NCBI RefSeq assembly: GCF_010725725.1 | Contig: NZ_AP022599.1 | Location: 2,232,001-2,296,000 of the forward strand | Reading direction: 5' to 3' | Source of the DNA: Mycolicibacterium pulveris | GTDB taxonomy: Bacteria > Actinomycetota > Actinomycetes > Mycobacteriales > Mycobacteriaceae | Length of the DNA stretch: 64,000 nucleotides | Part shown: positions 44,654 through 53,825 of the stretch, in pieces | Layout of the letters: each line of letters opens with the position of its first letter | Numbering within the stretch: the stretch's first letter is position 1 | The notes under the pieces: generated by a model | The model's input: only the letters and a program-made list of their open reading frames with translations | What the model was told of the DNA's origin: nothing | Databases searched by the model: none | Translations under genes and position numbers: made by a program

Positions 44654-44965
44654 ATGAAGAAGTTCGGCACTGTCACCACCGCCGCCACCGTCGCCGCCAG
44701 CGCATTGACGGCCGCACTTATCGGATTGTCCGCCCCGGCTCAGGCCGCGCCGTCGGGTACCGGAAACGCCCAGGAGACGATCAGCCAGCTCGAGTCGGAG
44801 GGCTACAACGTGATCGTCAACCGGATCGGCAACGCCCCGCTCGAAGAGGCCAACGTGCTCGCGGTGCGGACCGGTCAGACCTACACCCAGACCAACAGCC
44901 AGGGCGTGGGCCATGACCTCAACACCCGGGTGCTCAACAAGACGGTGTACGTCGACGTGAAGTGA
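44654..44965 (+). CDS. Small secreted protein of a mycobacterial family
   Basis: The 103-residue protein has a Sec signal peptide (KK start, hydrophobic core, cleavage after AQA near residue 31). The mature domain is about 70 residues, with ETISQLESEGYNVIVNRIG and CC-free beta strands ending NKTVYVDVK. Many small exported mycobacterial proteins share the pattern of a helix followed by EGYxVxxNRxG. Function is unknown. It ends just before a strong terminator. Confidence 0.8.
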   Translation: MKKFGTVTTAATVAASALTAALIGLSAPAQAAPSGTGNAQETISQLESEGYNVIVNRIGNAPLEEANVLAVRTGQTYTQTNSQGVGHDLNTRVLNKTVYVDVK

Positions 44966-44979
44966 CCATCCCCCACGAC

Positions 44980-45016
44980 AAGCCCCCGGATGCGTCCCCC
45001 TGGCATCCGGGGGCTT
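44980..45016 (+). terminator. Intrinsic terminator after secreted-protein gene
   Basis: Perfect 14-base arms (AAGCCCCCGGATGC and its complement) with a 9-base loop are followed by a short T run. The stem begins 15 bases after the stop codon of the secreted-protein gene and precedes the fadE start at 45080. Confidence 0.9.
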
Positions 45017-45079
45017 TGTCATCGCGGTCATTGCGCCGACGGGTTTCGCCACGGCGCCGGGCGGCTAATCCAGCCGTCG

Positions 45080-46462
45080 ATGGGCTTCGACATCGCCCCG
45101 ACCGAGGCGCAGCACGACCTGGCGCGACGAACGCACGAGTTCGCCGCCGAGGTGGTGCGCCCGGTGGCCGCCGACTACGACGCGCGCCAGGAGTTCCCCT
45201 GGCCGGTCCTGGAGGAGGCGGCGACCCGCGGCTTCTACAGCCCGCTGTTCTACCGCGACCTGATCGGCGATCCGACCGGGCTCTCGCTGCCGATGTTCAT
45301 GGAGGAGTTGTTCTGGGGCTGCGCCGGCATCGGGCTGGCGGTGGTGATGCCTGCGTTGGCGCTGTCGGCCATCGGTCAGGCCGCATCCCCCGAGCAGATG
45401 CTGCAGTGGGCGCCCGAATGTTTCGGCACCCCTGGCGATCTCAAGCTGGCCGCACTGGCGATCTCGGAGCCCGAGGGCGGCAGCGACGTGCGCAACCTGC
45501 GCACCCGCGCCCACCGCGACGGCGACGACTGGATCATCGACGGGCACAAGATGTGGATCGGCAACGGCGGCATCGCCAACGTGCATGTGGTCAACGCCGT
45601 CGTCGACGAGGAACTCGGCCACAAGGGCCAGGCGCTGTTCATCGTCCCCGGCGGCACCCCGGGCCTGCAGATGGTGCGCAAGCTCGACAAGCTCGGCTGC
45701 CGCGCGTCGCACACAGCCGAGTTGAGGTTCGACGGCGTGCGTGTCCCCGCCGAGAACCTGCTCGGCGGGCAGGAGAAGCTCGACTACAAGCTGGCCAAGG
45801 CCCGCGAAGCCGTCGAGGGTGCCAAGCACTCCGGCTCGGCGACGTTGGGCACCTTCGAGCAGACCCGCCCGATGGTCGCCGCGCAGGCGCTCGGGATCGC
45901 CAGGGCCGCTTTAGAATACGCCACCGAGTACGCCAACCGGCGCGAGGCGTTCGGCGCGCCGATCATCGACAACCAGGGCATCGCGTTTCCGCTGGCGGAG
46001 CTGGCCACCGCGATCGACGGGGCCCGACTGCTCACCTGGCGCGCCTCCTGGATGGCGGCCAGCGGGGTGGCGTTCGAGCGCGGTGAGGGGTCGATGTGCA
46101 AGATGGCCGCCAGCGAGGTCGCCGTCCGCGCCACCGAACGCGCGATCCAGACGATGGGCGGCTGGGGCTACATCAAAGACCACCCGGTCGAGAAGTGGTA
46201 CCGGGATGCCAAGCTGTACACCATCTTCGAGGGCACCAGCGAGATTCAGCGGATCGTCATCTCCAACGCGCTCGGCGCTGCCGACGGCAAGCCGCCGCTG
46301 CACTTCGACCTCGAACCCACCGGCGGACGGATCAACAAGATGTTCGGCCGCGGCACACCGCTGCGCGGCCGGGCAGCCGATGCCGCGTTGGCCGCCAAGG
46401 ACCGGGTGCCCGCGCCGGTCATGCGCCTGGCGATGAAGGTGCTGCGCCCGCCGCGCAAGTGA
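45080..46462 (+). CDS. Acyl-CoA dehydrogenase with C-terminal extension
   Basis: The 460-residue FadE protein has LAISEPEGGSDVRNL, GHKMWIGNGGIAN and the catalytic-glutamate motif IFEGTSEIQRIVIS. About 60 extra residues follow the usual C-terminus (DGKPPLHFDLEP to VLRPPRK), rich in basic residues. I chose the ATG at 45080 (MGFDIAPTEAQ) because the frame upstream overlaps the terminator. The substrate is unknown. Confidence 0.88.
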   Translation: MGFDIAPTEAQHDLARRTHEFAAEVVRPVAADYDARQEFPWPVLEEAATRGFYSPLFYRDLIGDPTGLSLPMFMEELFWGCAGIGLAVVMPALALSAIGQAASPEQMLQWAPECFGTPGDLKLAALAISEPEGGSDVRNLRTRAHRDGDDWIIDGHKMWIGNGGIANVHVVNAVVDEELGHKGQALFIVPGGTPGLQMVRKLDKLGCRASHTAELRFDGVRVPAENLLGGQEKLDYKLAKAREAVEGAKHSGSATLGTFEQTRPMVAAQALGIARAALEYATEYANRREAFGAPIIDNQGIAFPLAELATAIDGARLLTWRASWMAASGVAFERGEGSMCKMAASEVAVRATERAIQTMGGWGYIKDHPVEKWYRDAKLYTIFEGTSEIQRIVISNALGAADGKPPLHFDLEPTGGRINKMFGRGTPLRGRAADAALAAKDRVPAPVMRLAMKVLRPPRK

Positions 46463-46498
46463 CCGGCGATGTGTCATCGGCTTCGTCGTCTCGCCGAC

Positions 46499-46548
46499 TT
46501 CTGCAGCAGGGTTGTGAATCCGCCGTGAGTAACGACCCTCCTGCAGAA
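46499..46548. terminator. Hairpin between convergent fadE and eccD1
   Basis: Arms of about 16 bases (TTCTGCAG...AGGGT and complement) pair with one mismatch and one G-T pair. The hairpin closes the 105-base gap between the convergent genes and marks the end of the ESX-1 locus. Confidence 0.6.
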
Positions 46549-46567
46549 ATCGTTGTGGCGCGCGGAG

Positions 46568-48097
46568 CTAGAACCGCAGGTTGCGCAGCACGTCGTACAC
46601 GCTGGCGATCCACAACAGCAGCGGTATCACCGCCGCGATCGCTGCCCCGTCCACCAGCTCGAGGATCCGCTTGGTCACCGGAGAGATCCGCCGCACCCCC
46701 GCTGTCGCGCCGATCGCGATCAGCGCGACGATCCCCGCCGCGGTGTAAAGGCCCAGCACCAGCCACGCCTTGTCGGGGTGCCAGAGAACCAGCCTGACCA
46801 TCACCCCGGTCGGAATGAGCACCGCCGCGGCCAGCAACGCCCATGCGCACCAGCGCTCGGCGTACAGTCGCGACCGGAACGCGCAGATCGTGGTGACCAA
46901 CCCGGCGACGATCATGCTGTGCACGAAAAAGTGTCCTTGCACCACAACGCCGATCGCGCCGGCCGACAGCACCAAAGCGCCCGCTGTCACGAACCCGATC
47001 AGCAGGCGCTTCGCCAGCTCGCTCCGTTCGTGCAGGCGCGCAGCGGAGTCTGGAACCGAGGCGATGATGGCCTGCCACGTCGGTGACTCCTCATCGGTCA
47101 GGTCGAAGGTCGCCACCGGGTCGAGCAACTCGTCGTTGGTCACCGTCTCCCCGGGCGCAGGGATCGGCGGCAGCGCGATCCGCGCCACCGCCACCGTCAG
47201 CTTCGCCGCGTTCGTCACGATGATCAACCCGAACGCGACGGCGCCGGACGCCACCCAGTACTGCCATCCGTACCCGAATGCGATCGCCGCCGCGACCGCT
47301 GCCAGTGACGTGACCGCCAGAAACGCCGCCAGTTCGGCTCTTCGGCGCGGCCCACCGCGTGACACCAACGTCACCAACAGCACGACGGCCGCAGCACCCG
47401 CCGCTTGCGGCGCACCCCACGAATCGAAGCCGCGGGGCAACGGAACCGCCAACATCGCCGCACCAGCCAACGCGGGCAACGCGGCGACCAACAAGCTCTC
47501 GGCCGCGTCCAGATTCCCGTACCGGTTGGTCGCGATCACGTTGCCCCCCAACAGCCCCAGGCCCAGCATGGTCAGCGCCGCCGCCCACCCCCAGCCGTGC
47601 CCCGTCTGGCGCCAAGTCACCAGCGCCATCACGGCCACCGCCAGCGTCACCAATGGAATCGTCAAGCCGACGAAGCGATTCAACGCGGCGCGGTCGAACT
47701 CCGGCGACTCGTCCAGCACCGCGATCGCATCGATGACATCCTCGACCAGTGGCCGGTAGCGCTCCGTGCGACTGACCGAGACCAGCGTCAGAAGTGACCC
47801 GTCGACCACTCCCGCGTCATCGAGCGATTCGTTGAACTTCAGTGGCGGAGCGCCCGGCCGGGCGAATGCCCACACGCCCTGGGCCGTGAAGTCGAACCCG
47901 GCCAGCACGTCCTTGGGAGTGTCCTCGAGAAGCTCTGCCAAGACTGCCACCGTCTCGTCGATGTACGTCTCGATCGGTGCCGTCGCGGGTAGAACGAGGT
48001 CGGTCATCCGACGGCCGGTCAGAATCGTCACACGCGTGGTCGCCGGCCGCCCCGGTGTGACGCCCGAGGTCGATGCTGCGGTGCCGGTGGCGGTCAA
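46568..48097 (-). CDS. eccD1: ESX-1 membrane channel protein EccD1
   Basis: The 509-residue protein has a cytoplasmic ubiquitin-like (YukD) domain (about residues 20-110) and about eleven transmembrane helices. EccD dimers line the type VII secretion channel. Its ATG overlaps the espI stop (ATGA). It is the last gene of the locus here: eccE1 and mycP1, which follow further downstream in M. tuberculosis, are missing. Confidence 0.92.
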   Translation of the reverse strand: MTATGTAASTSGVTPGRPATTRVTILTGRRMTDLVLPATAPIETYIDETVAVLAELLEDTPKDVLAGFDFTAQGVWAFARPGAPPLKFNESLDDAGVVDGSLLTLVSVSRTERYRPLVEDVIDAIAVLDESPEFDRAALNRFVGLTIPLVTLAVAVMALVTWRQTGHGWGWAAALTMLGLGLLGGNVIATNRYGNLDAAESLLVAALPALAGAAMLAVPLPRGFDSWGAPQAAGAAAVVLLVTLVSRGGPRRRAELAAFLAVTSLAAVAAAIAFGYGWQYWVASGAVAFGLIIVTNAAKLTVAVARIALPPIPAPGETVTNDELLDPVATFDLTDEESPTWQAIIASVPDSAARLHERSELAKRLLIGFVTAGALVLSAGAIGVVVQGHFFVHSMIVAGLVTTICAFRSRLYAERWCAWALLAAAVLIPTGVMVRLVLWHPDKAWLVLGLYTAAGIVALIAIGATAGVRRISPVTKRILELVDGAAIAAVIPLLLWIASVYDVLRNLRF

Positions 48098-49470
48098 CGC
48101 CGTTCGAGCCTGTCGAAGTCGTCCGACAACGCCGCCGCCAACTCGACGATGCGCCGCTGGAACGTCTTGCCCAGCAGTTCCAGTTGGATCTCGGTGCCCG
48201 CGGCGATGTGCCTGTCCCAGGGCAGCACCATGACGCGACCCGGTGGAACATGCCGCTCGAACTGTGCCACCAGATCGTCCACGTCGATGTTGGGCCTACC
48301 GGGGACCACATGGTTGATCACAACGCAGGACCGGCCCAGCAGATCCTGATATCCGTTCTGCCGCAACCAATCCATCGTCACCGCGGCCTGCCGGGCACCG
48401 TCGATCGATGCGCTCGCGATGATGATCAGGCCCGACACCGTCGACAACACACCACGAGCCGCGGGCTGGAAGAGCCCGGCCCCGCAGTCAGCCAGTACGA
48501 GGTTGTAGTAGCGCGACACAATGTTGGTCACGCCTTTCCAGTCCTCGTCGTTGAACTCACGGCGCGCACCGCTGTAGTCCTCCGACGACAGCACCTCCAG
48601 GTTCGCCGCGTTCATGCTCGTGTACGCGCGAATGTCGTTGTAGCGCGCCAACTCCTTGTCCGCAAGCAGGTCTGCGATGGTCGCTGCCGATTGCCGGCCG
48701 GCCCGGTCAGCCAGGTTCCCGGCGTCCGGATCCGCGTCGATCGCCAGAATCCGGTCCCCACGCACCCTGCTCAGCGCCGAACCGAGCGCCACGGTGACGG
48801 CGGTCTTGCCGACGCCGCCCTTGAGACCGAAGATGCCGATCTGGTAGGAGTCCCTGGCATTTCGGCGGATTCGGTGGTGTAGCTCCATCTCATAGAGCTC
48901 GTCGGGGGAAAGACCCAGATTGATACGGGTCAACACGTACAGCAGATGTCGCCAGCCCCGTTGCGGCGGCATCTTGACCGCCGACTTCACCCCGACGTGC
49001 GACAGCGCGTCGATGGCCCGATGGTTGCCGATGCTCGCCGCGGAAGTCGGCGTCGGCTGGCCTAACCGGCCTGCGCCGACGGGATCCGAATGCGGTTCGG
49101 CGAAATGCTGTGTCGGGGCGGGCGCCTGCGCGGGACGCGGTGGTGGCGCCGGGGCGGTCCTGGGCTGTTCGTGGCGAGCACCGGCATTGGCCTCGGCGTT
49201 CGGTGTCCGCATCATCCCGTTGGCCTGGCCCTGCGGGGCCGCCGACCGCGTGGGTGGCATCTGGGTGGTGATCTCGGTGTCGCGCACGGGCGGGCTGGGC
49301 GCGGCGTGCGTCAGGGTCGAGATGGGTAACGCGGGCGGTGTCACTTCACTGCGGCCAGGACCGCTGTTGAACGTCGCATCCGCGGAAGTTGCGTCGCGCT
49401 CGGCTGCTTGGTCAACTGTCTGCACAGCGTCGTTCTGAGCGCGGAAAAGCCGGTCATAGTCGGCCGACAT
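48094..49470 (-). CDS. espI: ESX-1 associated protein EspI, Pro-rich MinD-like ATPase
   Basis: The 458-residue protein has a Pro/Ala-rich N-terminal half (about residues 30-150) and a ParA/MinD-type ATPase domain with deviant Walker A GLKGGVGKT (about 214-222) and the Asp-rich strand ILAIDADPDAGNL. It is clearly shorter than M. tuberculosis EspI (about 666 residues), mainly in the Pro-rich part. EspI regulates ESX-1 activity under low ATP in that species. It is coupled to eccD1 and begins about 90 bases after esxA. Confidence 0.88.
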   Translation of the reverse strand: MSADYDRLFRAQNDAVQTVDQAAERDATSADATFNSGPGRSEVTPPALPISTLTHAAPSPPVRDTEITTQMPPTRSAAPQGQANGMMRTPNAEANAGARHEQPRTAPAPPPRPAQAPAPTQHFAEPHSDPVGAGRLGQPTPTSAASIGNHRAIDALSHVGVKSAVKMPPQRGWRHLLYVLTRINLGLSPDELYEMELHHRIRRNARDSYQIGIFGLKGGVGKTAVTVALGSALSRVRGDRILAIDADPDAGNLADRAGRQSAATIADLLADKELARYNDIRAYTSMNAANLEVLSSEDYSGARREFNDEDWKGVTNIVSRYYNLVLADCGAGLFQPAARGVLSTVSGLIIIASASIDGARQAAVTMDWLRQNGYQDLLGRSCVVINHVVPGRPNIDVDDLVAQFERHVPPGRVMVLPWDRHIAAGTEIQLELLGKTFQRRIVELAAALSDDFDRLERR

Positions 49471-49560
49471 GGGTACCTCTTATCGTTTCAGAACGACGGA
49501 ACGCGCGTGGCGGGCGGACCTCCCCCGGGGATGAGCCTGCCCACCCCGCGCACCGTCGTG

Positions 49561-49848
49561 TTAGGCGAACATCCCGGTAACGCCGGCTTCGGTCTGGGCC
49601 ATGGTCGCGCCGGCCTCGCTGATCGTCTGCGCCAGGTTCTGCAGCGCCGCGTTGAGCTCGGCAGATGTGCTGTCCCAACGCATCTGCACGGCCTGATAGG
49701 CCTCCGAACCCGAGCCACCCCACACCGCAGCCAGCGCGGCGAGCGAGCCCTTGCCTTCGTCAAGCAGGCCCGCGGTCTGGCCGACGGCGCCCTGGATCTC
49801 GCTTGCTCCGCCTTCGATACCGGCGAAGTTCCATACCTGTTCTGTCAT
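49561..49848 (-). CDS. esxA: ESAT-6 (EsxA), WXG100 secreted substrate
   Basis: The 95-residue helix-turn-helix protein has the WxG turn at residues 43-45 ([10 protein letters not shown]). It forms a 1:1 heterodimer with EsxB and is secreted by ESX-1. The ending [14 protein letters not shown] matches ESAT-6. The gene follows esxB after 42 bases, the order seen in M. tuberculosis. Confidence 0.95.
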   Translation of the reverse strand: MTEQVWNFAGIEGGASEIQGAVGQTAGLLDEGKGSLAALAAVWGGSGSEAYQAVQMRWDSTSAELNAALQNLAQTISEAGATMAQTEAGVTGMFA

Positions 49849-49890
49849 GTCGTGCTCCGTTTTCTCGTGAGTGGAAGGTCAGATACCCGG

Positions 49891-50193
49891 TCAGATGCCC
49901 ATTGCGCCCGCGACGATGCCGGCCTGGTCTTCGTCGGTGGCCGTGTACTGCATGCCGGATGTGTGGATGTTGGCCGAAATGTCGTTCAGCTCTTGGATTT
50001 GACGCGCGGCAGCCTCGTTGTAGCGCGCCAGGGCGGCTTGTGCGGCGGTGCCTGCCTGGCCCACCATCTGCGCGGCCAACGCACCTGCGGTGGATTCGAC
50101 ATGCGAGATAACCGCTTTCAGCTCACCGGAAATCCGCTCGAAGTTGGCTGCCTCCTTGGCGAGGACAGCGGCATCGGTATTCATCTGTGCCAT
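49891..50193 (-). CDS. esxB: CFP-10 (EsxB), WXG100 partner with altered WxG turn
   Basis: The 100-residue protein matches CFP-10 (MAQMNTDAAVLAKEAANFER start). It carries the C-terminal secretion signal YxxxD (Y83-D87). The residue equivalent to the WxG tryptophan (W43 in M. tuberculosis) is methionine: MVG at 43-45. It should still pair with EsxA and be recognised by EccCb1 at the C-terminus. It begins 87 bases after the PPE68 stop, which may hold an extra promoter. Confidence 0.95.
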   Translation of the reverse strand: MAQMNTDAAVLAKEAANFERISGELKAVISHVESTAGALAAQMVGQAGTAAQAALARYNEAAARQIQELNDISANIHTSGMQYTATDEDQAGIVAGAMGI

Positions 50194-50280
50194 GCTGGAT
50201 ACTCTTTCTGTTTTCTGCGTGTCCTCACCAACAGATGGCGAGTCTTTCCGACCGGACGGCCGGGAAGTACATGTGGACGA

Positions 50281-51570
50281 CTACCAGTCGTCGTCTTCTT
50301 CTTCACCGAGGTCTTGGGGCAGCACCGACGGTGCTTTCAAACCCTGCTTGGAGCCGCCGCTGGTGCCGCGTTGGCCCATGGCGCCGATCGGCCCCATGCC
50401 ACCCCCTGCGCCGACTGGTGCCACCCCAGCGACGCCCGCTCCGGCCGCTGCGCCAGGTGACACCGCAACCGGTTTGGTCTCCCCGATCAGGTTGGCCAGC
50501 AACGGGGTTCGCGCCGAGGTGCCGCCGGTCCCCGGTAGCGATGCGGCGCGAACCAAGCCCGCACCTGCGCTCGCGCCGGACCCACCCGCCAACGGATGGT
50601 TGGACAGCGGACCCGCGCCGATCAGCCCCATCTGGGCCTTGTCGCTGCTACCCGCGCTGCCGAACTGGCTGAACATCGACGTCACCTGCTGCAGCGGCTG
50701 GGTGAGCTGCTGCATGGGCTGCATGACCATCTGGCCGGCCTGCTGCGGCACCTGGGCCAGCGTCGAACCCAGTTGAGCTCCCATCTGCATGCCCGTCTGC
50801 ATGCCCTGCTGCATCGCATCCCGCGGCCCGAGCTGATGGGCGTTCTGCGTCCGCTGCGCTTGACCTTCGGCGTGTACCGCAGCCTGATTGACCTGCGCCA
50901 CAGCGCGACCGGTCTGCAGGCCCGCGGACTCAACCGTGGCCTGGGCACCGACGTGCGCAATCGCTGCATTGCGGACGGCGGCCGCAGGAGCCATGGCGGA
51001 GGCCTGCCCGAGCGCTGCGGAGGCCGCGCCCTCACCGACCCCGGGGATGACGATCGGCTTCATCGGCAGGATCGGCTCGAACAAGATGTTCAGCGCCGTC
51101 TCGGCCTGGTACATGTCCATGGCACCGGCCGCCTGGTTCCACATCCGGACGAAGTAGTCGAACTCGTTCACCGCGATCGGAACCGTGTTGACGCCGAAGA
51201 AGTTGGTTGCCTCCAGCACTGCGTGGGTGATGTGGTTCTGTTCGATCTCCACGAGCGGCGGCGTGGTCGCCATCGCGAGGCTGTACGAGTTGGCCTGTGC
51301 CGTCGCCTGTAACGCACGCTTTTGCGCCTGCGCCGAAACCGTTCTTAGCCAGGTGACCATCGGCATGGTTGCGGCAACGGCACGGTCGCACGCCGAACCG
51401 CTCCACACGGACGCCAACGCGGCCAGGCTCGCTGCCAATTCGTCGGCCTGGGTTTCCAGGAACACCGCCAGCGCTTCCCAGCCCGCGGCGGCCTGCAGCA
51501 TCGGCGCCGGACCGGCGCCGGCCATCAGCCGCGCAGTGTTCAGCTCTGGCGGCATTCCATGCCAGAACAT
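50281..51570 (-). CDS. PPE68: PPE68-like ESX-1 substrate
   Basis: The 429-residue protein begins with the PPE domain ([20 protein letters not shown], about 170 residues, with WSG turn [10 protein letters not shown]). A Gln/Met/Gly-rich region with repeated QxMQxx runs (about 270-320) follows, and it ends in a strongly acidic tail [10 protein letters not shown]. In M. tuberculosis PPE68 pairs with PE35 and interacts with EspG1 through the PPE domain. It follows PE35 after 34 bases. Confidence 0.93.
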   Translation of the reverse strand: MFWHGMPPELNTARLMAGAGPAPMLQAAAGWEALAVFLETQADELAASLAALASVWSGSACDRAVAATMPMVTWLRTVSAQAQKRALQATAQANSYSLAMATTPPLVEIEQNHITHAVLEATNFFGVNTVPIAVNEFDYFVRMWNQAAGAMDMYQAETALNILFEPILPMKPIVIPGVGEGAASAALGQASAMAPAAAVRNAAIAHVGAQATVESAGLQTGRAVAQVNQAAVHAEGQAQRTQNAHQLGPRDAMQQGMQTGMQMGAQLGSTLAQVPQQAGQMVMQPMQQLTQPLQQVTSMFSQFGSAGSSDKAQMGLIGAGPLSNHPLAGGSGASAGAGLVRAASLPGTGGTSARTPLLANLIGETKPVAVSPGAAAGAGVAGVAPVGAGGGMGPIGAMGQRGTSGGSKQGLKAPSVLPQDLGEEEDDDW

Positions 51571-51604
51571 CGTCTAGTGCGTCCTCACCAAGTGGGGTCA
51601 GCCG

Positions 51605-51898
51605 TCAGAAATTCGCGGCGTTGGTGCCGTCGACCGCGGTGTAGATGCCGGCGATCTCCATGTAGGCCGCGCCGGCACGAGCCATCTCTTCCTGCGCAAA
51701 TGTATTCATCGCGAGCGTCTCGACGCCCTCGGCGGCGAACGCCAGCGCCGCCTGCGCGGACACCTCGTCGGCTCCCGCCGGCACCAGCGCCGTGACCTCG
51801 GCCGAGGCCGTCGTACCGGCGGCAAGGCCGCGCGCTCCGTTGGCAACGACCTGCGCGCCGATTCCCACGGCCCCGGGATTATGCGTCATTGGTTGCAT
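51605..51898 (-). CDS. PE35: PE35-like PE-family protein
   Basis: The 97-residue protein starts MQPMTHNPGAVGIGAQVVANG and is almost entirely PE domain: two helices with Ala-rich faces, ending GIYTAVDGTNAANF. It should dimerise with PPE68. I chose the ATG at 51898 because GGAGAC lies at correct spacing; the in-frame ATG at 51889 is less well placed. The frame open to 52096 is not coding upstream. Confidence 0.9.
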   Translation of the reverse strand: MQPMTHNPGAVGIGAQVVANGARGLAAGTTASAEVTALVPAGADEVSAQAALAFAAEGVETLAMNTFAQEEMARAGAAYMEIAGIYTAVDGTNAANF

Positions 51899-52064
51899 TT
51901 GCGATGTCTCCTCACCTGGATGAAATACGCAGAATATTGATTTGAGTGACCGCGATCGATGGTGGCCACAGCACCAGGGAACCCATCCCCGACCCCTTTG
52001 CCAGCACCAAGAATGAAGTTTGCTGGAACCGTATGGGAACATACTAACCGCGCCCGCGGGGTGC

Positions 52065-53825
52065 TCATGACACCTCTTCTTCCGGGGGATCCACATAGGC
52101 TGCCTGGATCACCTCTTTGCCGTCCGGGCTGACGAGAAACGCCTGCCCAGGAGGCCGCTTCTTGAGCCTGATCTCACTCGACGGGAACTCCTGCTTCTCA
52201 CCGGAGAGAAAAATCGTGGGGGTACCGGCGCCGTAGGCGGCCCCGACGAACTTGTCCATGGTGGCGCGGTGCGCCTGGCTCATCTGACAGGTCACGATGA
52301 GGTGCAGGCCGATATCGGCGGCCGCCGGCAGCAACGGAAACAACGGCGCCATCGGCGGCACCACACCGCTGGCGGCCACGATCATGTGCCAGTCGTCGAC
52401 CAGCAGCACCACGTCGGGACCGCTCCACCACGACCTTGCCCGCAGTTGGGACGTGGTCAAGTCCGGCGGAGGCAACCTCTTCTTGAGGTTGATGGCCAGC
52501 GCCTTGATCGCCTCGTCCAGCGTCGCGTTGTTGCGGTTGACCGCACCGGCGTCGAGTAGATGGCTGTCGGGCACCGCGTCGAGTAGTCCTGACCGATAGT
52601 CAGCGAGCATGAACCGCACCTGCTGTGGGCTGTTGCGCGCGCAGATCGCCTGCGCGACGGCATGCGCGATGCGCGTCTTTCCCGACTTCGGCGCCCCGAA
52701 GATCAGCAGGTGCGGCGTCATGTTCATGTTGTTGTATGCCACCGACAGATCCGCTTCCCGAATGCCCAGCGGCACCGTCCACCGGGTGCGGTAGTCGGCG
52801 TCGGGCCCTGGCGGATTCGGGTCGAGCTCATGGAGGTAGATCCGTTCCGGCAGCACCCGCACCCGCGGAGCCTGCTCGGTTGTCCGCGCCTTGATGTGCT
52901 GTACCGCGTCCGACATGGCGGCCACCAGGTTGTCGGCGCTGTGCACCCCGTCGAGACGGGGCACGCCCATCATCAGGTGGTGCTTTTCCATCGACACCGC
53001 CCGGCCGGGGCGGTCGGTCGGGATCTCACGGGTGATCCGGTCGATTTGGGTTTCGTTGACGTCGCCGAGCCGAAACTCCACCTTGGTCCCGAGGTAGTCA
53101 CGGACACGGGCCTTCAGCTCGGTCCAGCGCGGGGTGGAGATCACCGTGTGCACCCCGTACGCCAGGCCCTGCCCGGCGATGTCCTGGACGATGGGCTCGA
53201 GGTCACCGAACTCCGCGACGAACGCGGGCCAGCCGTCGATGACCAGAAACACGTCACCGAACGGGTCGGCGGCGGCGGGATGGCCGGGATCGTCACGCAT
53301 CTCCCGGTAGGCCGCCATGGAGCCGACACGGTATTGCTTGAACATCTTCTCCCGTTGCCGCAGTACGGCTTTCATCTCTGCGACCACCCGGTTGACCCGG
53401 TCCGGTTCTGACCGGGTGGCGACGCCGCCGACGTGCGGCAGGTCTTCCAGATACATCAGGCCGCCACCGCCGAGGTCCACGCAGTAGAACTGCACCTGCC
53501 TCGCGGTGTGAGACGCGGCCGCAGACAGGACCAGCGTCTGCAGAAAGGTCGACTTGCCGGTCTGCGGGGCACCGCCGACGGCGATGTTGCCACCCGCGGC
53601 TGACACGTCGATGCCCCAGACTTCCTGGCGGTGGCGCCGGGGCTCGTCCATGATCCCGAGGCCGAAGCGCAGCGGCCGGCGCTCGCGGTCGCGTTCGAGG
53701 AGTTCGTTCACCGGTGTCGGATGGGCCAACGGCGGCAACCACATTCGGTATGCGCGAGTCTCGCCGGTGGCCAACTGGTCGAGTACCACCTCACGCAGCA
53801 CCCGCTGGTCGGGTTGGATGGTCAT
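52065..53825 (-). CDS. eccCb1: ESX-1 FtsK/SpoIIIE ATPase EccCb1
   Basis: The 586-residue protein has two FtsK/SpoIIIE-type nucleotide-binding domains, with P-loops [13 protein letters not shown] and [13 protein letters not shown]. It binds the C-terminal tail of EsxB and with EccCa1 forms the motor of the type VII secretion system. Its ATG overlaps the eccCa1 stop by one base (TGATG). The 166 bases between it and PE35 contain no gene. Confidence 0.95.
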   Translation of the reverse strand: MTIQPDQRVLREVVLDQLATGETRAYRMWLPPLAHPTPVNELLERDRERRPLRFGLGIMDEPRRHRQEVWGIDVSAAGGNIAVGGAPQTGKSTFLQTLVLSAAASHTARQVQFYCVDLGGGGLMYLEDLPHVGGVATRSEPDRVNRVVAEMKAVLRQREKMFKQYRVGSMAAYREMRDDPGHPAAADPFGDVFLVIDGWPAFVAEFGDLEPIVQDIAGQGLAYGVHTVISTPRWTELKARVRDYLGTKVEFRLGDVNETQIDRITREIPTDRPGRAVSMEKHHLMMGVPRLDGVHSADNLVAAMSDAVQHIKARTTEQAPRVRVLPERIYLHELDPNPPGPDADYRTRWTVPLGIREADLSVAYNNMNMTPHLLIFGAPKSGKTRIAHAVAQAICARNSPQQVRFMLADYRSGLLDAVPDSHLLDAGAVNRNNATLDEAIKALAINLKKRLPPPDLTTSQLRARSWWSGPDVVLLVDDWHMIVAASGVVPPMAPLFPLLPAAADIGLHLIVTCQMSQAHRATMDKFVGAAYGAGTPTIFLSGEKQEFPSSEIRLKKRPPGQAFLVSPDGKEVIQAAYVDPPEEEVS

